64,000 bases of DNA, taken from contig NC_089226.1 of NCBI RefSeq assembly GCF_963924675.1, forward strand, positions 43,107,124-43,171,123, read 5' to 3'. This stretch comes from Phocoena phocoena. Taxonomy: Eukaryota; Chordata; Mammalia; Artiodactyla; Phocoenidae. This document shows, one piece after another, positions 1-11,695 of the stretch (its first letter is position 1; every line of letters begins with the position of its first letter). A model generated the notes under the pieces. It was given only the letters and a program-made list of their open reading frames with translations, was not told the DNA's origin and did not search any database. The translations under genes were made by a program, and so were the position numbers.

Positions 1-235
1 CATAGGAAGTGTGACCAGTATCCTTACTACTAATATTGACATTGAAACTGACAACATTCATCAAGAAACAGATGGGGCTTTGATTTCTGTTGCCCAGAAG
101 AGGAAGCTATATGGCAAGAGCCCTTCTAATAACACTCTGTATAGAGATGCAAAAAAAAAAAAGTTGAAGAAATATACTTTCCCCAGGTGGGAAAAGGCTG
201 TCATAAAATCTTCCATTGAGAGTAGGCCTTTGTAA
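1..235. other. Unassigned leading segment with an unrecognised 74-codon open frame
   Basis: A plus-strand frame runs from 11 to 235 and encodes a lysine-rich 74-residue peptide (a KKKKLKK run near residue 50, encoded partly by a 12-A homopolymer). I see no domain, no splice signals that fit, and no family resemblance. A frame of this length is expected by chance in AT-rich DNA. It directly precedes an ancient repeat and may be part of it. Confidence 0.3.
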
Positions 236-715
236 TAACCAACACTCAGGGCATATTTCAAAATGGCTACTTTTCTCCTCCCCTTGCTAGAATCAGGAGT
301 GGATCTTTCTAGACTTTTGACCGTGAGAACCTGGTGAGTGTTTTTGAGATAAAGCCCATGAAAATGTGCCCCCCCCCAAAGATTGCAACCCCCAGGAGTT
401 TCTCATGCTTAACCTAGTCTACAATGAGCTGCCAGCAACCCATCCAAATTACCTTTTAAGTGTTACTACCAGTTCCTGGCTTCCACAGCTTCTCTTCCAA
501 ATAAGCAGAGCTCAGTGTGACTCTATTAGCCTGTGTCTCCAGAGTTTTGAGTGGTGCTTTATAGCATTACTTATCTGATGACTCCAGCAAAATCTGTTGA
601 CTTTCATTGTCTCCAGCTTTTTCTTGTAAAAATGGGAGTGAAAACATCCAAACTGTTTACATGTTGGGGTGGAACCAGAAGTCCCTGTGCTCTTTTTATT
701 AAGAAACATATAATA
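236..715. repeat. Ancient dispersed repeat, copy A (L1M-like non-coding sequence)
   Basis: This segment shares scattered homology with 23780-24490. Shared pieces include CAGGGCATATTTCA near 246 and 24037, and a block near 628-690 that reads like TTGTAAAAATGGGAGTGAAAAC, matched near 24413-24440, followed in both copies by TTTACATGTTG and CAGAAGTCCC. The two copies are heavily diverged with indels, so both are old. It resembles non-coding sequence of old mammalian L1M elements, but the exact family and strand are not established. Confidence 0.5.
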
Positions 716-1479
716 TGATTTTCCTTTCTAATCTTATATAGCCTGCAAGAGTTGAGGAGAGTGGGCACCTAGCCTTCTTCAGAATTATTGTATTTTCTGT
801 GTATTTTCACAGCAGCTAAGAAGGAATTCATCTTAATTTTAGGTATTTTTCTCTTTTTAACATTTTCTAAATTTATAAAGTTTATGTAATATTTAAAAAC
901 ACCTATTAGCCAATTCCACCCTCCCCCAAATTCTACCATTTATATACATAAGGAGAATCATTCTATATGCATTTGTGTTCACAGACACAATCAAGATAAT
1001 GGAGGCAGGGGCAGAATTTATTTGCAGCCTACTATAGACTGGCATAGGCTAACTTTTGTATTTATAGTTATTAATTTAACTCTTACAACAGTCCTATCAG
1101 GTAGTCATTATTCCTAGAGTACACATGATAGATCAAAGGTTTGGAATGAAAATCACATCCCCAAATTCATGCAGCAAAGAACTTTTAGAGTAAATGCTAT
1201 ACCAAGCTTAGTTAACCTGGACCTAATAAAAATGTGAAACATATAGGGTTAATTTTTCCTTTATAATTTTGTCAAGAAATTGACATATACCTGATCATTG
1301 ATTATAGATGAGTCACCAGGGGAAAAGTGTTTGCTCTTCCTTTCTTCACCTTTTTGTACTCAGTGTGCTTTTTACCACATTGTACATCCTATACATGTTA
1401 CATCCTAATCAGCTCCTAAAATGCTTCCTGACCCCAATATTTATTTTCTTATTTGAAATGCATTAAGACAGAGTATAGA
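716..1479. other. Unassigned AT-rich sequence with a probable MIR fragment
   Basis: No gene is visible. About 1040-1195 has the order of an antisense MIR: TTAACTCTTACAACAGTCCTATC, then a GTAGTCATTATTCC block, then a degraded cell of the type that reads 'aaggtcacacagc' in the consensus. The rest shows no recognisable structure. Confidence 0.35.
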
Positions 1480-1512
1480 CACAAGACTCTTAGCACAAGA
1501 GTCTTGTGCTAA
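1480..1512. repeat. Two interlocked inverted repeats (alternative hairpins)
   Basis: CACAAGACTCTT (1480-1491) and AAGAGTCTTGTG (1497-1508) are perfect 12-bp inverted arms with a 5-nt loop. TTAGCACAAGA (1490-1500) and TCTTGTGCTAA (1502-1512) are perfect 11-bp arms around the single base G1501. The two foldings share bases and exclude each other. Confidence 0.9.
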
Positions 1513-3180
1513 GACCATAAATTCAGCTTTCTAAGAGCTCAACAAGTCAGCACCAAATATTCATGTAATTCTCCACAACTATATTCATCCCCAGGAATAC
1601 TGCATTCTGTACTTTGTGCAAAATCATCTGTTTCTTCTTGTGTTAGCTGCTAATCCCACAGCCTAGAAAACCATAATCCTACCTTCTCTAAATCCTATCT
1701 TGGAAGAGAAACCTTGTCTAGAGAAAAAGGAAACTTAATACAGCTTAAGGTGAACCAGTAATCCTTAACTTTGTCTACATAAAATCTGCCCCAGATGTAA
1801 TGCAGTGACAGGGTTCTAATGCAAAACACGTGTGTGCTTTATCATGACAAATCCAACATCCTGAGAAAACTAAGCATTTTGATATTTTTTGTAATTTAGA
1901 TGGTGATTTTTAAGATTCTTGAACAAAAGAAAAGTTGAAATAGCAATTAAATAGGGTTGATAAAACCTTTTTTATAGAAATATCATGTTACCAAAATACC
2001 TTGGAATCAGTTATATTCATCTGTTTATTCTATAGGAGATTTCACTCAGTAGGAAATGACCTTATCATCTCAGTAGGAAGTAATCTCCTTATCTTAAATT
2101 GAGAACTTAATTAGCAATCTTACCTTTAGGAGTGTGAAACCTTTATATTCATTCTTTTCTAGTGTATTTTGGAGAATCATGGGTTCCTGAGTTGTTAGAT
2201 ATACAGGAAAGGTCAGGAGCTCTCCATGATTTTCTTCATGGGGAATCCTGACTTTACATAATCAGTCAACCTGAAGGTTAAACTTAAGATTTCACAGCTT
2301 TTGTGAAGTTCTTTGGAATAAAAATAGTTTGATCACAATTATACTAATCTTGTACTTTTCTAAGTATTAAAACCAAAAGCAAAAATACCTAGACCAATCG
2401 AAATTTGGTTTCCAAATGGATAGCTCACTTTTTTCTGAGAAGTTAATTCTCTAAGATGCTATGCAATAGCTCAGTGGAAAATTTATCAGATAAAGATTTA
2501 TTTTCAGTACTTGAGATATTGAGTAAAAGTCAGTTGATGTGGTTAAACTTTCTGTTTCTTTATTTCATTATTTATTTATAGGCTTTAGTTTCTAATTGTT
2601 GGGAAATGCAATTTTTAGTATGTTTATAACTTACTGCCTCTTTCTCTTCCATATACACATTTGCTTTTCTAACTAAATATCAGAGTGTTTTTGGATATCT
2701 GTGAAATAATTTCTTCAAGGTAGAGGGCACTAAAAGTGGGGAGAATAATTGCAGTCCATTTTTCCAATAGCTCAGTGTTTCAGTAACCTGCTTAAAAGTA
2801 ACCAATGCCAAATCTTAATAAAAATTTTTTGATAGTGCTTGATAATACTAAAATAATATGCTAGACTGTCCTTCAATTAGCTAACATACTTCTGTGTTTT
2901 AGAGATATCCATATATACCTGCTAATGGTAAAAATGTATGATATTAAAAGAATGCAATTCATAGTTTAAAATAAATTTGACTGTTAAGTTATTCAGATAT
3001 GGTGAGGACAAAATAAATAAAATTTTAATTTGCAAGTCTTAATGCAGTTAGTGTTGTAGATTGGTGAGGAGGTAATTTTTAATCAGGGAGAACTGAAAAA
3101 AGACAAATATAAAGCTTCTTATTTCTTAAAGAACAATATTCCTCTGGTACTTTAGCAAAGCTGGGATAATATTGCATGTT
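1513..3180. other. Unassigned AT-rich sequence
   Basis: No gene, recognisable transposon or strong repeat. A short imperfect duplication of CTCAGTAGGAA occurs at about 2045 and 2070. Confidence 0.5.
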
Positions 3181-3258
3181 GTCAGATATATGTGCATATA
3201 TCTATATGTTTTCATATATATATATGTTTTCATATATATATATATATATATATATATG
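3181..3258. repeat. AT-rich microsatellite (TA)n with interruptions
   Basis: Alternating TA blocks are broken by TGTGCATA, CTATATGTTTTCA and a second GTTTTCA, then run uninterrupted for more than 20 bases to about 3257. The repeated GTTTTCATATATATA unit points to slippage of a compound unit. Confidence 0.9.
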
Positions 3259-5012
3259 TATTCTTTAGTTAACTAGGGTAAGAGTTAATTTTTTGATAAC
3301 CAAATCATTACAAAGCAATACTGTAGTCATCATAAGAAGATATATAAAGGAATTATTCTATTTTGTGTACATTATTTAGAGGTATATTCTATTGGTCTTC
3401 AGATCATATATTCTCAATATAAATTAACTTAAAATTTAGTTAATATGGAAGTTAAATGAAAGCTTGGAAGAGGAGTTTGGGCTGTGACTTCATGCCAAAA
3501 TGAAAAGGCATTGACACCTTGTTATTCATAATTGCCGTTATTAAATACACATGACATTTGACATGTGTATATTTAACCCATAGTAAAAGAATTCATAGAT
3601 AAGGAAATGAAGGTGAAAAGAAGATAAGAGGTGATAGAGGATTATTTTGAACAAGATCTACATGCTGCCAAGGCCAACACTGCCACCCACATCCTGCTGT
3701 GTCTTATAGGACATATATATACGAAAACTAAAAGTGATCAATATATAAACCTGATATTTTTTAATTTGAGGGCCAGAAAGATTGGATCTCTGGCTTTATA
3801 ACTTTGATCTGACTGTTCTCACATGAAATAGTACTTGTGAAAAATATGGGAATCTCTTCCCTCTTATAACTTCAGAATTTAAAAAATTGAGTTTGAATCC
3901 TTTTTTTCCACGAATAAATTGTATATCTAGTGTTACTATAATCATTCACTAGAAAAAGCATCATAATTCTAAAATCTCCTGGTTTTCTGATTTACAAATT
4001 TTGAAATATTTAAATGATTGTAAAAATTACCCATAGAAACTCGTAGCAAAATATTTCCCTACATTTCTGGGGTGTAATCTAGGATGAGTGTTTTTCACTT
4101 TGCTTTATTTTTGGTTTTTCATATACTTTCAGCAACAGGAAATTTTTCTTATTGTCTTTCAATTGAGACAGTATTCCAAAGCACTAGATTACTATTCTCT
4201 CACATAATTATAATCCTATCAAGCTTCTAAAGGATGTTAGATTTCATGTCAATGTTCCCTCTTCATCACTCTCTTCCTTGTGTTTTCTTTCTCCTTCCTC
4301 ATATCTCTCTTCTTCCACACACTTCTCCATAAACTGTTTCTTATTGTGAAAAATGATGAAAAACAATTCTTGCAAGTGTTATTTTATTTTTATTTGTTTA
4401 TTTTTATTCTGAATTCTCTTATGTTAAATAGGAACATTTTCTCAATAGCACTCTTAAGTCACTTCTCATTTATCTTCCTCCTTAAGAACTGCATAGGCTT
4501 GTTTTAAATAGTTTAAACACCTGTAATAAACTACAGTTTGCTAGGAGTAGAGGTACTCTGGTTAATGCTCAAAATGATGTGGCCAGAGGAAAAGCAAGCA
4601 TTATTAAATATGAATGCAATCCTTACCAACGCGAATTGAACATTTTTTTCTTTTTCAATAAAAAAGGTAGTCCAAAAAAAGTCTCATTCTATAAAGATTT
4701 ATCGTTTCCAAATCACAGTGAAAGGAACTTAATTTACCAATTTGGTTTCGCTTATGTGCCTTAAAGAAACCTCACTAAATATTGGTATCTGACACAAACA
4801 GAATGACATATGCAGAATGTAATATTGTAGTAACAATACTGAGGTTGGTTGTTACAGACATATTTAAACTCTGAGTATTAAATGGTTATATCCTAATTAT
4901 TTATATAGAAATTGGTCCAATAACTAAAATAGAGAAAAACAGCTGAAAATTTATCTCATTCAATGTTCAGAGATAAAAGTGTTAACCATTCTTTCCATTA
5001 TTTTCTGCAGAT
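3259..5012. other. Unassigned AT-rich sequence
   Basis: Open frames at 4280-4507 (75 codons, hydrophobic, Phe/Leu rich) and 4579-4764 (61 codons) have no family resemblance and are likely chance frames in T-rich DNA. A short inverted repeat ATACACATG / CATGTGTAT lies at 3545-3553 and 3562-3570. Confidence 0.5.
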
Positions 5013-5395
5013 AAGTCCTTTATTTTTTTCATATTTAAATCTGATGGCAACTGAATTCTGGCATTTTTCCAAGCTACTGTATGAAGAGGATGCTTAAGGC
5101 CACCACAACACAGCATACCACAACATAAGGACTGTTCCATTCACCAGTTCTGACACACTTCCAAAATATACCCAACGGCCCAGTTTTATTTCTGTCCAGG
5201 AGGCTGAGTGCCAAGGATTGGATATAAGCACAGGTACATAGAAGCAGCAAGATTACAGTCAACAGACTCTGAAAATTGAAAATGGCAGACCTAGTGAGGC
5301 TGGCGAAGCCCCAGCCACATCTCCCTTCTGGGCCCGGGGCAGAAGAGGCGTGCAGGTTTGGCTTGACTTTCTCACTCCTTCCGCAGCCTGCAAGT
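5013..5395 (-). pseudogene. TMEM167A: Processed pseudogene of TMEM167A (kish-A), start codon lost
   Basis: On the minus strand, codons 2-72 and the TAG stop (5074-5292, exactly 219 bp with the start position) encode a kish-A-like protein: [35 protein letters not shown] and a C-terminal LFIQ are all visible. TMEM167A is a 72-residue Golgi/secretory-pathway membrane protein with two transmembrane segments; both hydrophobic segments are present here (about residues 3-25 and 54-71). The parent gene has several exons, while here the whole reading frame is continuous, so this is a retrocopy. The ATG is replaced by AGG at 5290-5292. No frameshift or stop lies within the 72 codons, but several residues differ from the kish-A I recall. 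The GC-rich 5' leader (about 5293-5395) stands out from its AT-rich surroundings, as expected of a copied 5' UTR. An AATAAA-like signal appears on the minus strand near 5019; the 3' end is not precisely set and I found no clear flanking duplication. Confidence 0.9.
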
Positions 5396-6350
5396 GTTAT
5401 ATATGGCTTCATCACTGAGTCCAGGGCATTCGTACTATGTGACTTAACTATAGACAGTTTTTCTGAATTAGAAAAAAACATTTTTTTCAGTCCAGTTAAA
5501 TCAAAGTTGTTAAAAAAAAATTAATCACAGATGTTTCAAATCCTGGCCATCATAAGTCTTTAGTACTTATTGTTTATACCATTCATTTGGAGCAAAGCAT
5601 ATGCTACCTTATATTTTGAATTATTTTTAGAATTCCCTTTCCCCTGTACTTCATTATAAGCTTCAGTGCCAACATAGTTCAAACTTCCTTGCAGACCTTG
5701 TATCTAACCCTGCACACAACATATGTTCCATATGTATTTTTTAATTCAAACTAATTCAAATCAACTAGCATGTTTTGAGTGCCTTCTGTGGTTAACTCAA
5801 ATAAGAAAAAATATAGGTTATTTTTATCTCAGAATCATAAAACCAACTTTCAGGGGATTGTGGATGTTTTGGAAAGAAAAGGCTTGTCCTATAACTAATG
5901 CAAAGTTGCCTAAGAATAGTGGTACATGAAGGTGCAAAGTAAGACATAGAAGAACCTGGTTACTTTAATCAACTTGATAAAAACATTAATGAAACATTAC
6001 CTTTTGTGACTTTTCTCAGAGGGAGACATTCCAGTTGACTGACATTGAAAGTAGTACATGGTAGATGATCAATAAACATTGACTAGCAGAGATGGTTTGT
6101 GAACAGGCAAGGAAAATGAAATGGCCAAAAAACTCAAGGTTAGGGAGAGCCTAAGCAAATTACCTGATTCAATTAGAACACAGGGAGTATGAAGGTCAAA
6201 AGTGAAATTGGGCATGGTGGTAGTATTTATACCATGGAAATAGACAAATAATTCAAAGTAAATTAGAGCTCCCTTCCCCTCTCCTCTGCAGAGCTGGAGA
6301 TAATCAGATTTCTGATTTTCCCCCACCAAAATTTAGCTTTTCTTTGCTAA
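5396..6350. other. Unassigned sequence
   Basis: No gene seen. 5640-5930 may hold degraded L2-like sequence, but not convincingly. Open frames at 5723-5929 and 6069-6329 have no recognisable features. Confidence 0.45.
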
Positions 6351-6700
6351 AATTTCATAAAAATGGAATAGTAGAGTATACATATTTTGATAAGATAACT
6401 TAAAGACAGCTGAATACTTAAGATTTATTCTTATTTCTGCATGTATCAGTGGTTTGTACCTTTTTATTGCTGATTAGATTTCCAGTATACAAATATACTA
6501 TAGTGTAAGTCATTTTCCTATTAATACATACTTGGGCTGGTTCTAGTTTTGAACTGTTATGAGTAAAGTTTTTTATGAAAATTCTTGTACAAATATTTTT
6601 GTAAACATATTTTTCAATACTCCTGGACAAAGATATAGGTTTCCTGAATCATCTGGTAGATGTATGTTCAAGTTTATTAAAGAAAAAAACAAAGCAAGCA
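6351..6700 (-). mobile_element. Ancient L1M ORF2/3'-end fragment
   Basis: Read on the plus strand, the order is that of an antisense old L1: a 'tggaat...' start, GCATGTATCAGTGGTTTGTACC, TTTTTATTGCTGATTAG, GGGCTGGTTCTAGTTTTGAA, ATGAGTAAAG, ATTCTTGTACAAATATTTTTG. The corresponding peptide is broken. The same conserved order recurs at 60628-61085. Confidence 0.75.
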
Positions 6701-6859
6701 ACAACAAAACATCCCTTAGCCAAAATGGTTGCTCCATGTTATGTTTTGCCAAAAATGCCTGGTAGTTAGTTGTCTTATATCACCTCCACAACGTTTACAG
6801 TTTTATTATGATATATCTTGAAAAGGGTATCTTTAAATTGACTTTCTTTGGTGATATGT

Positions 6860-7267
6860 GAGCTTCATGAAATTTGATATCTAAAGCTCTCCCCAAATTT
6901 GGGAACTTCTCAGTCATTATTTCTTTAAATAAATTCTCTGCTCCCTTCTCCCTTTTTTTCTCCCCTTCTTCTGAAACTCCAATAATTTACAAATTGGTTC
7001 TTTTGATGTTGTCTTATGGATCATGTAAGCTTTCCTCACTCTTTTTCCTTTGTCCACTTCAAGGAGAGTAATTGCAAGTTCCTGCCTTCAGTCTCACTGA
7101 TTCTGTCTTCTGCTTGACCAAGTCAGCTGTTGATGATCTCTATGGCAGTTTTCATTTCATTCATTGTTTCTTCAGCTCCAGAATATCCATTTGAGTTTTT
7201 AAATGATTTCTATACTTCTGTTAAACTTATATTGACCATGTATAGTTTTTCTGATCTCATTGAATTA

Positions 7268-7298
<31 letters not shown>

Positions 7299-8115
7299 TG
7301 TAGCTCATTGAGTTTTCTTCAAATAGCTTTTTTGAATTGTTTATCTGGTAAAATGCACATCTCTAACTCTATGAGGTTAGTTATTGGTAAATTTTGATCT
7401 TTTGGTGTCAAATTTCCTTGAATTATTTCATGGTTTTGAAGTGTTGCATTGCTGATTATATTTGAAATATCAGCCACCTCCTCCAGTCTTTACTGACTGA
7501 CCTCAGGAGAGAAATACTTCCTATAGCACTGGTAAGGAATCTGAGGCCTTCTCAGATCTTCTAGGCATACACCTGTCCTGTGTCATGTAGCTCATTTTTC
7601 GATATTCTGGATTGGGGTGAGAAAAATGAGCCCCTTTGGCAGCATCCTGTATAGATGGGGAAGCCAACCCACTCACACATTTTCTCTTTGTCCTGAGGAA
7701 GAATTCACAGGATGAGGAAGATCTCTCTTGACCTTAAGCTGTGTCCTCTTGGAGGAGGTGTGATGTATGTAAAGTTAAATGGTTCCTCTTACTATCTCCA
7801 AAGCATTCAAACTCATTCTTTTTTTTCCTCAAATGGTCTGCTGGAACTTTTCCTCTAGAAACCTGGACTTCTACAAAGGCTTTCATCTGTGGACAATTGA
7901 CTGTGTCACTGTTTTCCAGGGGCTCCTGTGCTGTGGCCAAGAGAAGCTGGAGCTGGTTCATGAACCACTGCAGGGTCCACATCTAGAAGCAAAGTCTGGC
8001 TGCCAGCTTTCCAATGCATGGGTGGCCCAATTCCTCTCAGGGCCCTTGGTGTATGATGTTGTACCACAGCTTCCTCAAAAACACTTTTTTCCATGGATGG
8101 ATGTCAAATTTTTGT
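6860..8115 (-). mobile_element. Ancient L1M fragment, ORF1 and 5' region, antisense
   Basis: 6860-7230 reads as antisense L1M ORF1: CAGTCATTATTTCTTTAAATAA, CTCACTGATTCTGTCTTCTGCTTG, CAGTTTTCATTTCATTCATTG, TTCTTCAGCTCCAGAAT. 7300-8115 continues into what looks like the antisense 5' UTR. It is interrupted by a GT microsatellite at 7274. Frames at 7734-8120 on both strands are unrelated to any protein I recognise. The family name is from recall. Confidence 0.65.
7274..7299. repeat. (GT)n microsatellite
   Basis: About 12 uninterrupted GT units inside the antisense L1M fragment. Confidence 0.95.
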
Positions 8116-8480
8116 CATGAGGGACATCTTATGCTACGATAAATGTTTATATCACCTATGTGTTTTATCTTAATTGTCAAATTTATTGATATAAAATTAT
8201 TCATAGTATCATTGTTTTATTCTCTCAATGTCTGTCAGATCTGAGGTGATGTCTTTTATCCCTAACTTTTCAGTCTCTTTGTAGTTAATATTGTATTAAT
8301 TAAATATGTGTTAACCTTTAATTAATATAGACTTTCATCTACTGTTCTCATTCTTTTTACAATACTAGATTCTATTATACTAACATACATTATAAACAAG
8401 AAAAGAAAACACAATCTTTTTTGTTTCAAACAATCCTATGTAGTTTAAATAAATAAGAAAGAAACAATGCTTACTAAACA
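8116..8480. other. Unassigned sequence, possibly degraded antisense L1
   Basis: CATTGTTTTATTCTCTCAATG followed by GATGTCTTTTATCCCTAA vaguely resembles antisense L1M ORF2, but too little is left to be sure. Confidence 0.3.
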
Positions 8481-8885
8481 TTCACCATTTTTGATCCTCC
8501 TCATTTCCAGCCTGAAGAACTTCCTTCAGAATTTCCTATAGTGCTGATCCAATGGAAATGAATTCTCCATTGCATTTTATATAAAAATTAATCTATTCCA
8601 TTTTCAGTGTCAATGGATATATTTGTTTGGCTGAAACTATGGTTTGATAATAAATCCCTTCCAAGACTTTAATGATGTTTTCCAATGCTTTCTGAACTAT
8701 ATATTTTTGATAAAGTCAGCATTCATTCAAAAATTATTCCCCCTATGTGGAACTATCTCATCCTTATATGGCTTATTTCAAGATTTTCCTTTTAGCTTTG
8801 TTTTCACCAGCTTGATTATGACATATCCAGGAGCAGACTTATTTGCTTTTATCTGCTTGGGTAATTTTGTCTTTAGCTAAGACTG
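8481..8885 (-). mobile_element. Ancient L1M fragment, ORF1 C-terminal part, antisense
   Basis: CCTGAAGAACTTCCTTCAG, TAGTGCTGATCCAATGGAAATGAATTCTC, CAAGATTTTCCTTTTAGCTTTG, TTCACCAGCTTGATTATGACATATCCAGG and TATCTGCTTGGG follow in the order of an antisense L1M ORF1. In an intact antisense element this block would lie to the left of the 6860-7230 block; here it lies to the right. The two are therefore separate insertions or a rearranged one. Confidence 0.65.
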
Positions 8886-9650
8886 CTCATAGGACTAGCA
8901 CAGGGGGCAGAGACTCAAAAAGTTTATACAAAGAATTTGGTGTTATCCTTTCTGGGTACTTCCTTTCTGGGATTCTCTTCTCTCTTTTCTGCAACATTGG
9001 TTGCCCTGAACTTTTGGGATTGAAGTTTCATGGCCAGAGTAGCTTTGATTGCAGGTTACCCTCAGGCTAAAAGACATAGGAACTGATACTTCACCCTTCC
9101 TATTCCCTTTTTCTATGTGTCAACTCCCTTATTGATCAGCTCGCTTTTGTTCACACTTCACAGAATTTAGATGGTTGCCTATTCCCTGCCAGATTTTATG
9201 GTTGTTATCTGGTAAAGGGACAGTTCTGATAGAAACTAGTCAGCTCTACCGAAAGCAGGACTCCAAAGGTATGAATTTTTAATAAATAAATAAACCATCA
9301 ACATCTTTAGGTTTGGTGAGTAAAATTTAAGCTAGCTGACTCATTTTGTACTGCTGCTGGGCTCACCAAACTGGAAATAGAACCAATTTTGTACTCAATA
9401 TAAAAGAAAAAATAATATGAAGAAAGTATCTAGTGATTTCCTCGGAGAGGTTTTACTTTTCATAAAGGCAATTTGGGGTCATCCTAGATAATAGTATCAT
9501 TTTGTTTAATGGCAGAATTTTACCACTTTTTCCTTCTAAACGTCCATAAGACTTACAATATCTCTCATTTTTCAAATGAGATACTAAGGACAAGAGAAGA
9601 CTGATTTCACTATAAAAATATAATTTTGGATTAGTTTATAAAAATCTCAG
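8886..9650. other. Unassigned sequence
   Basis: No gene or clear repeat. A small hairpin TCTCATTT-TTC-AAATGAGA lies near 9564-9583. Confidence 0.5.
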
Positions 9651-9654
9651 TCCA

Positions 9655-9900
9655 TTTGATTTTCAAATCAATTCAACAAATATTTACTGAGCATATTTGT
9701 TAGGCACAGTATATAAAGTTAAATTTTTAATGGTTTCTTTCCTTGAGAGATTAACATTTTAGTAAATGAAGGCTGTCAGACATATACAGAAATATTTTTA
9801 TTTTACCAAGTGTGTGATATGAGAGTTATAAACACAGAATGCTATAGAAACACATAGATGGGAAACCAAACCCAAAGTTGTCATGAAAGGAATGAGGTGT
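9655..9900. repeat. L2-like fragment
   Basis: TCAATTCAACAAATATTTACTGAGC followed by TTAGGCACAGTATATAAAG and TTGAGAGATTAACATTTTAG matches the typical 'attcattcaacaaatatttattgag ... ggcactg ... gagcttacattctag' order of L2-type sequence. Confidence 0.6.
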
Positions 9901-9994
9901 GTGTCATTCATTTGTGTCTTACTCTAGCCAAAGATAAAAGAGCTGATTCTTAAAGGATCATTATGTTAGTCAGCTGAAGAACTGGAGCTCTTAC

Positions 9995-10300
9995 TTCATT
10001 CAGGTCATTGTTCCATTGTTTCAGAGAGCTCTTTCTTGACCACAGCAAACTTGCACCACCTTTCCTGGTACTTCTTCTTCTCTCTCTCCCTTGTTTTATT
10101 TTACTTTTTTCCAAATTACTTGCTATCTTCTAGCATGTTATATATTTCCCTCCTTTTTTGCCCCTCACTCCCAACTAGTAAGTAAGTTGCCTAAGCATAG
10201 AGTTTTTTGTCTATTTTATTCACTGCTCTATCTAGACTGTTAGAACACTTTCTGAGACATAGCAGTTTCTCCAATATTTGCCATATAAATGCATTTGATA
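9995..10300 (+). repeat. L2-like 3' fragment
   Basis: TTTCTTGACCACAGC, a pyrimidine-rich middle, TTGTTTTATTTTACTTTTTTCC, AAGTTGCCTAAGCATAGAG, TATTCACTGCTCTATC and a final CATATAAATGCATTTGATAGATG follow the order of the L2 3' end. Confidence 0.6.
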
Positions 10301-10890
10301 GATGTTGTAAGTGATAAATTAACAGGCAATAAGACTTGAATATTTTTCAAAAGCTATACAATGTAGCGCCAAAATGCTGTACCAAGAGGTTTGGAATTTG
10401 TTTTGTATAATGGGAAATAATCAGAAAGAGAAAAATAACATGTTTATATGAATCACTGTGATCAATGTGGAGATAATTGACCCAAGGGGCAAAAATGGAG
10501 TCATTACATTGATTGACTGACAAAACCTTCAAATTCACAATATAAATAATTATGAAATCTATCTTCAACAGAGAATCTAGAGTTTTGTGGAATAGTAAGG
10601 AAAATCCTAAGAGCTAATCCTTGAAGATTCACATTTTGGGAATGATGCAAATTCTGCCTTAAGTAAATTCTGCCTTTTTAGTCAAGAAACAATGGTCTGA
10701 TGTCTAAATTATATAATACTCCCAAAAATATAACTGAAATGAAAGGTGTGTGGGCTTGAGATGGCAGAGACCATTATATTAGAATAGTAAAAACCATTCT
10801 AAGCACAGGTGTGAAATAAAATGACCTGCTTGGTGAACCTAATTTGTTATGTATAAAGAAATGATATATGTGGGAAAAACTACAGAAGAA
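10301..10890. other. Unassigned sequence
   Basis: No gene or recognisable repeat; the 73-codon minus frame at 10347-10568 shows no family resemblance. Confidence 0.5.
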
Positions 10891-10894
10891 AGAA

Positions 10895-11480
10895 GATAAT
10901 TAAGCAAGCACCCACTTATTCACCTCTTTATTTAACAAATATGTATTAACCATAACTGAGTTATTGTGCTCTGCTCCTGGGATACAATATGAGTAAATAT
11001 TTGGACACAGACTCTCCTTAAAGGAGGTTTATGTTCTAGACATTATTTGAATAGCAATTCAAACACACATTTGCAAACTATAATCAGTGTGTCAATGGAC
11101 TAATAGTATAACAGGGAAACAAAACCTAACATGGATTATCAGGAAACAAGTCTCTGAGGAAGTTAAATTTCAGCTGACATAGAAAAGATTAAGAGAAATT
11201 AAGAGAGTAGAGGGAATGGAGGCAGGGTGTTTGATTGCAGAAGACAAAATATTTGCAAAAGTTCTATGTTTGGAGGAAGAATGAAATATTTAAGGAACCG
11301 GAGGTTGATAGGTAATTAATGCCTAGGGATTGAGGAGGAAAGTAGAAACATATGACATGAAATAGCATGTAAGGGTTAGACTATGCAAAGGACTTAAATT
11401 CCATATAATAAAAATGATTTGGGCTTCATCCTAAAATGAGTAGGAAGTATGGACGCTCTAGATGCTAAACTAAGGAGTTA
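10895..11480. repeat. L2 fragment, long
   Basis: TTTAACAAATATGTATTAACC, TGCTCCTGGGATACAATATGAG, GTCTCTGAGGAAGTTAAATTTCAGC, a block of the type 'gcaaaagttctatgtttggagg', and TATGCAAAGGACTTAAATTCC...GGGCTTCATCC together match the usual L2 order (size-gap, 'ctctgaggaggtgac', 'ggccttgtaggccatggtaagg'). Confidence 0.65.
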
Positions 11481-11554
11481 AATACCATCCTGATCATCAC
11501 AATGACCCACTGAAGGATTAAAAGCTGAGTTATCTAGCTTTCAAAAACAATTCT

Positions 11555-11695
11555 GGCCTCACTTTATTCATTTAATAGTTATTAAGTATCTATTATGTGT
11601 CAGGCACAGAGCTAGAGACAAGATCTGCCTTATGCACAAAGCAGATGAGGTTCTTGCTCTCTTAAAGTTCACACTCTCTTGGGAGAGATGAATTT
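11555..11695. repeat. L2-like fragment
   Basis: TTTATTCATTTAATAGTTATTAAG, TATTATGTGTCAGGCACAGAGC, GTTCTTGCTCTCTTAAAGTTCACACTC. This is the same terminal motif as at 9655. Confidence 0.6.

Noticed and set aside
11..235. Lysine-rich 74-codon frame as a gene
   Set aside because: No family resemblance, low complexity near an A-run, no splice or promoter context; chance frame.
5074..5481. Functional TMEM167A gene
   Set aside because: Intron-less copy with the start codon replaced by AGG and many substitutions; the 135-codon minus frame extends into a former 5' UTR.
5276..5524. Plus-strand 82-codon frame
   Set aside because: It is the antisense shadow of the TMEM167A retrocopy.
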